NCBI GenBank assembly: GCA_018806985.1
Contig: JADANN010000462.1
Span: 186,001-250,000 of the forward strand
DNA: 64,000 bases
Reading direction: 5' to 3'
From: Angiostrongylus vasorum
Taxonomy: Eukaryota; Nematoda; Chromadorea; Rhabditida; Metastrongylidae
Shown: positions 60,701 to 64,000 of the stretch, piece by piece
Layout: each line of letters opens with the position of its first letter
Numbering within the stretch: the first letter of the stretch is position 1
Position numbers and translations under genes: made by a program
The notes under the pieces: generated by a model
What the model was told of the DNA's origin: nothing
The model's database searches: none
What the model saw: the letters and a program-made list of their open reading frames with translations, nothing else

Positions 60701-63700
60701 CGAAATATGAGTCTCAATAGAAGACAAAACAAAAAAATACATTTTATGATCTCCAAAAAAAGAACCAGGGGTTTCATCACTGCAGAATAAAAGTCATATC
60801 ATATTGGAAAACACTTGTCGCCTGTCACAGCTCCCATTTCAACAAAGCAAAGCTCACAATTAAATGAGGTATCTTTACTTGAATTTAACAGACGCAATTA
60901 TTCTCGGTCACCTAACATTAAGCGGCGCGTGTGATGCAGTGGTAGGAAGCGCCCTGCAATACCTTTGGGATCGATTCCCGCGCCTTTCGCCCACCAAGCC
61001 TTCCATTTCTCCGGGTCGGCAAATTGGTACTAGACTTGTCTGGGAGGACAGCAGCACTGGCTCTATACATCGGTGTGCCACCGCGAGTCATTGTGAAGGC
61101 CAGATATGCATTCAATCACCACCAAACGATGCTTAGTGAAGTCGAACGTATGGCTCATCCCTCAAGGATCAACGCCTGGAGCTTTTTTTCTTATAGTAGA
61201 ATAAAGACCATAAATTAAACATTTAAGTTTTATTCTCACTATTCCCACTACCTGACGTGCATGTTAACCGAGGTGACTATTACGAATCTTTAAACGATTC
61301 GAAATGATGGGAAATTTTCCACAACTGCTAATAATTTCTGACAAGTTGATGTATAATTCTAAAATACCACTTAGAAAACTAATTCATGATGAAAGGCAAA
61401 GCAAGGGCTTCAGTGGTGCAATGGGTAACGTGTAAGCCCGCGAAAAGGATAATCGCAGGTTAGAATCTGGTCAAAAAAAATCCTAATTTTACAAATATCT
61501 CAGCATATTAGTGGCTGCACTTCAAGAATTAAAAAAAAATTCATTTTTCGACACATAACGCAAGTGTGAAGCCAGGAACGCAAACCACGCATTCAAAGAC
61601 TACAAGCTTCGCAACTAATACTGCTAAATTTGAACCAATTGGGTAACCAAACATTGCCTCATTCTGCATATTTAATGGATCGTTTAGTAACCAATTGTAC
61701 CATTCTTTCAAGCATTTCCACAACTATTCGCTGAGAAAATCCTCTTCAATGAACATGTCATTTCCAAAGTTTTATGTTACCGGAGTAGATAAACGTGAGT
61801 GTTGTTGGCAAAAAAAAAGAAGATTCAAATTGATTTTAGGTCGAGTGACAAAATTGTGCTTGAACCCTCAGCATTAAAGCGGATTCACTTCCGCACCAAG
61901 CTATTAATTAATTCGGCCTACCGCTTTAGTGTTATTACAGATCATAAGGACCAAAACTATAGTGGCAGTCAAAGCGAGAGCGAAAAATTGGTAGGAAACC
62001 CCTGAACCATTTAATGACAGAATTCGATTTTGCAAATTAAGAAGAATAGAAAGTGTACGAACCAGCCCATGCTCATCAGAATTATAATGGCTCTCAGGTA
62101 TGACGTCGTTTCCACCTGAAAGAAAGAAATTCTCAAAAAATGTACATATCACACCTTTTATATTAGTAAAAACATATTAGTAAAAACACTAATGCTCTAG
62201 AAAACTAAAGAATGTTAGATAACTTATGAAACACTTGAGAAATGTATCTGCAGCAATTCTAATCCTACACAGACGACATTCCGCATAGGATTCTCTATGA
62301 CTTTTTTCACTGTTGAAAACAAACCAGTTAACAACTAAGTGTATTACAGCTAACTATGTAGTAAGGATGCTTCCATGGCCGCCATGATACTTACAAAGCA
62401 TAAATGACTTTACATGTATACTTCAGAATTTACGACAAAGTGGACGTCTCGTGGATTTGCTAGGAAGAAAAAGCGATATCCAGAGGATAATGCTATTTCT
62501 TCGATGAGGACACTAGATGTATGGAAACGCCAATAGAAATCTTTTCAAGTCTATGAATTATTTTCGCTGTAACTCAGTCAGTATTGATATAATCTATGCC
62601 CCTTAACGAAACCACGTCATCACTACACGGAACACTTTTTTTCTGAATGGGAGAGAGGGGTTGGTGTGGTGAACCAATCATAAATAGTTAACTACAAACA
62701 GATTACCAGAAATCTCAATAAAACTATATCACCCTCGTTATGAATAAGAAATTTAGCTTTACGTGCTGCCCCTCGTTATGACCTAATTTGTTACGCCGAA
62801 GCAATGCCATGCATAAGGGATGATACCGCACGCTAAATTTGCCAGACGAAAACAATCAACGAATACGGAAAGGACTGGATGTTAGCGCAAATACAGGCAT
62901 TTAAAAATCAAATGAAAGTCATAAAACGCATTTGCAGTAATCGGAAAAACCAACTAAAAAGCCCTTCACTAATTTGTCGCACTAAAGTGGGTGAGCACAG
63001 ATTCCTACGAGGTATCGAACAACGAAGTACAGCGTACATCGTTCTTGCATTACGGGCGGAAGTTCGACATTTTCCATCCGAAAACACAACTGTGAGTATA
63101 TCCACTAAATGGCGTACTACTGCGAGCGACCCGCGACAACGCTATTAATCTCTTGCGCGCAAATCGAAAAAGGTAATGTTTCTTCGTTCCTAATCGTATT
63201 AGTCAATGTTGGGACAGATTAATAACATATTTTAAGCTCACAATGCTTCTACTTCTGAATGTATAAAAAAAGAGCCCAACAATAATTGAAACCCATACCT
63301 CTTTCCGCTCCTGAGAAGCTTCTACTCGGAGAGTCTGACTGGGAGGAAGCCAAAGTCGGTGCAACTAACTGAAAGTTTTATCTCGTCGTCCATCAATTAA
63401 ATTTCATAGATTAATTTTTCTGAGTCCTCCTAACGGTTTACCGCCTCATCGTGGCTGGGAGGTGTTCCTGGGTGTCGGACTGCGATTTAGAGCGGGGGGA
63501 TTCGTCCCGACTCCCAAGCTGAGAAGGAAACCAGCGTTTCCATCAGGAAGCTTAGCTCAGAGTAAACCAATACCAGGATCCACCACCGTTCTGGTATCAA
63601 AGTCGCATGGTGGCAAATCTCACTTTGATCCACAAGGGCGGCGACTGCCTATGGTGGTGAAGACCTGGGGCAGACTTTGGCCAGGCTGACCTCTGAATTC

Positions 63701-64000
63701 CAGGGAATCACAATGGCTTAACCAGCAAATCTTCGAAAAATGGCGATTATGCTGGGGTCCGCATAACTACTGAGGACGAGCCGTTGAAGTAAGTGTCATG
63801 TACGTAAGTTTCCTGAGTAATAAATAATTTGTACAAATATATCAGTTAGAAATCGCTACTGTTTTAGAATAGAACTATTTTCTAGTGAATCTATGTGTAC
63901 TTTAAAAATAGATCTAACCTCTCGCTCCGACGATGTGTAACTAAGATGCAACTCTTGAAGCCCATTCACAGCCTCACCAACACTATCCGATTGAGAAGCC
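51777..64000 (-). CDS. lin-10: LIN-10 / X11 / Mint adaptor (PTB, PDZ, PDZ), 5' end outside window
   Basis: Seventeen minus-strand exons in transcript order: 64000(edge)..63919, 63368..63299, 62115..62063, 59926..59720, 59280..59143, 58612..58463, 58378..58022, 57925..57806, 57702..57522, 56594..56452, 56349..56263, 56116..56090, 55933..~55830, 53671..53503, 53432..53316, 53244..52938 and 51970..51777. Phases agree except that the 55933 exon's donor is unclear. The N-terminal half is Ser/Pro-rich with a basic coiled stretch ([15 protein letters not shown]) and a polyproline (APPPPPARP). The PTB domain follows: [61 protein letters not shown], and [23 protein letters not shown]1 is [22 protein letters not shown]2 is [19 protein letters not shown] … [13 protein letters not shown]; the C-terminus is [13 protein letters not shown]. 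This order and these signatures are diagnostic of X11/Mint proteins. In C. elegans LIN-10 helps place LET-23 EGFR basolaterally in vulval cells and glutamate receptors in neurons. Splice irregularities are given in the findings. Confidence 0.93.
53800..54380 (-). mobile_element. mariner transposase pseudogene 3, inside a lin-10 intron
   Basis: A minus-strand relic in the 2.1-kb intron between the lin-10 exons at 55933 and 53671. The N-terminal part is readable at 54080-54304 ([20 protein letters not shown], then a [18 protein letters not shown] helix-turn-helix). It is followed directly by a C-terminal remnant near 54010 ([17 protein letters not shown]), with the catalytic core deleted, as in copy 2. 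Confidence 0.68.
55270..55420 (-). mobile_element. SINE-B copy 7
   Basis: Minus-strand copy in a lin-10 intron. CTGTTGGTGTAGTGGTGGCA (A-box region), ATGGGTTCAAAGC (B-box region) and GCTCATATCTCAGTATCCTT (3' end) identify it. More diverged than copies 1, 4 and 6. Confidence 0.6.
55670..55765 (+). mobile_element. SINE-A fragment, 5' truncated
   Basis: CATTAAGTCAAATTCATGGC and GCATCTTCAAGCAACTGAAC resemble the tail third of SINE-A. No head is present. It lies just below the PTB exon ending about 55830. Confidence 0.4.
56090..56116 (-). other. lin-10: 27-nt microexon of lin-10 within the PTB domain
   Basis: Bounded by TTGTTCCAG and CAG|GTTAGT and in phase 0 on both sides. It encodes nine residues (RISDTDVRQ) between NTDLQ and [10 protein letters not shown]. 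Mammalian X11 proteins run NTDL(Q/K)EIMMDHALRT at this place, so the exon adds a short loop and could be skipped without changing frame. Confidence 0.7.
60922..61184 (+). mobile_element. SINE-A copy 9
   Basis: Plus-strand copy in a lin-10 intron, antisense to the gene. The head GGCGCGTGTGATGCAGTGG and GGGATCGATTCCCGCGCC keep the A and B boxes and a GGCGCG/CGCGCC acceptor-like pairing. Tail CCTCAAGGATCAACGC. Confidence 0.8.
61392..61522 (+). mobile_element. SINE-B copy 8
   Basis: Plus-strand copy with GGGCTTCAGTGGTGCAATGG (A-box region), AGGTTAGAATCTGG (altered B box) and ACAAATATCTCAGCATATTA. Same subtype as copies 2 and 5. In a lin-10 intron. Confidence 0.68.
63435..63795 (+). repeat. Dispersed ~370-nt module, copy 4 (solo)
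   Basis: From GGTTTACCGCCTCATCGTGG to GACGAGCCGTTGAAGTAAGT, in the lin-10 intron between the two most 5' visible exons. It is about 85-90% alike by eye to the copy at 13589, apart from a short deletion, and has no LINE coding sequence after it. Confidence 0.7.

Overview
The window is nuclear DNA from a parasitic nematode, most likely a strongylid such as a hookworm (Ancylostoma/Necator type). I infer this from small phase-consistent exons bounded by TTTCAG-type acceptors and GTAAGT/GTATGT-type donors, introns of up to several kb packed with decayed mariner, RTE-like and Penelope-like elements, and protein-coding genes whose nearest relatives by name are Caenorhabditis developmental genes. There is nothing prokaryotic: no operons with Shine-Dalgarno sites and no CRISPR. 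Most long open frames are chance or belong to repeats; the real genes are in exons of 27-360 nt.

Four genes can be rebuilt. (1) About 173-2635, minus strand: a divergent beta-catenin-like armadillo-repeat gene, partial, with an apparent frameshift in its most upstream visible exon. (2) 24278-31187, plus strand: an Axin gene (pry-1/axl-1 class) with RGS domain, GSK3-binding-type helix, beta-catenin-binding-type helix and C-terminal DIX domain; eleven exons are placed. (3) 39658-46130, plus strand: a small calponin-family CH-domain protein of about 141 residues in six exons, with a TATA-like promoter. (4) 51777 to beyond 64000, minus strand: the lin-10/X11/Mint orthologue (PTB plus two PDZ domains), of which seventeen exons are placed; its 5' end lies outside the window. 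Genes 1 and 2 act in the same Wnt pathway; genes 3 and 4 are a cytoskeletal protein and a polarised-trafficking scaffold.

The rest is repeat-rich. Three families look like tRNA-derived SINEs: SINE-A (nine fairly full copies, one with an intact 7-bp acceptor-like stem), SINE-B (eight copies) and a divergent SINE-C (three copies). There are RTE-like LINE relics at 13.6-16.1 kb, 16.7-17.2 kb (minus) and 33.1-36.1 kb, a Penelope-like element with reverse transcriptase and GIY-YIG endonuclease at 48.5-49.9 kb (minus), three broken mariner copies (22.4-23.2, 36.5-37.1 and 53.8-54.4 kb, all minus), a non-coding terminal-inverted-repeat family (7.9, 32.3 and 36.3 kb), a dispersed ~370-nt module linked once to a LINE (13.6, 37.7, 48.0-48.3 and 63.4 kb), several (TA)n arrays and two GC-rich islands.

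No clearly new enzymatic system is visible. The items most worth following up are the exon-level irregularities in the beta-catenin-like and lin-10 genes (frameshift, non-AG acceptor, GC donor, 27-nt microexon), the SINE families, and an unrecognised exon at 21678-21920. Exon coordinates were read by eye from splice signals and reading phase and have not been confirmed by RNA or database search.
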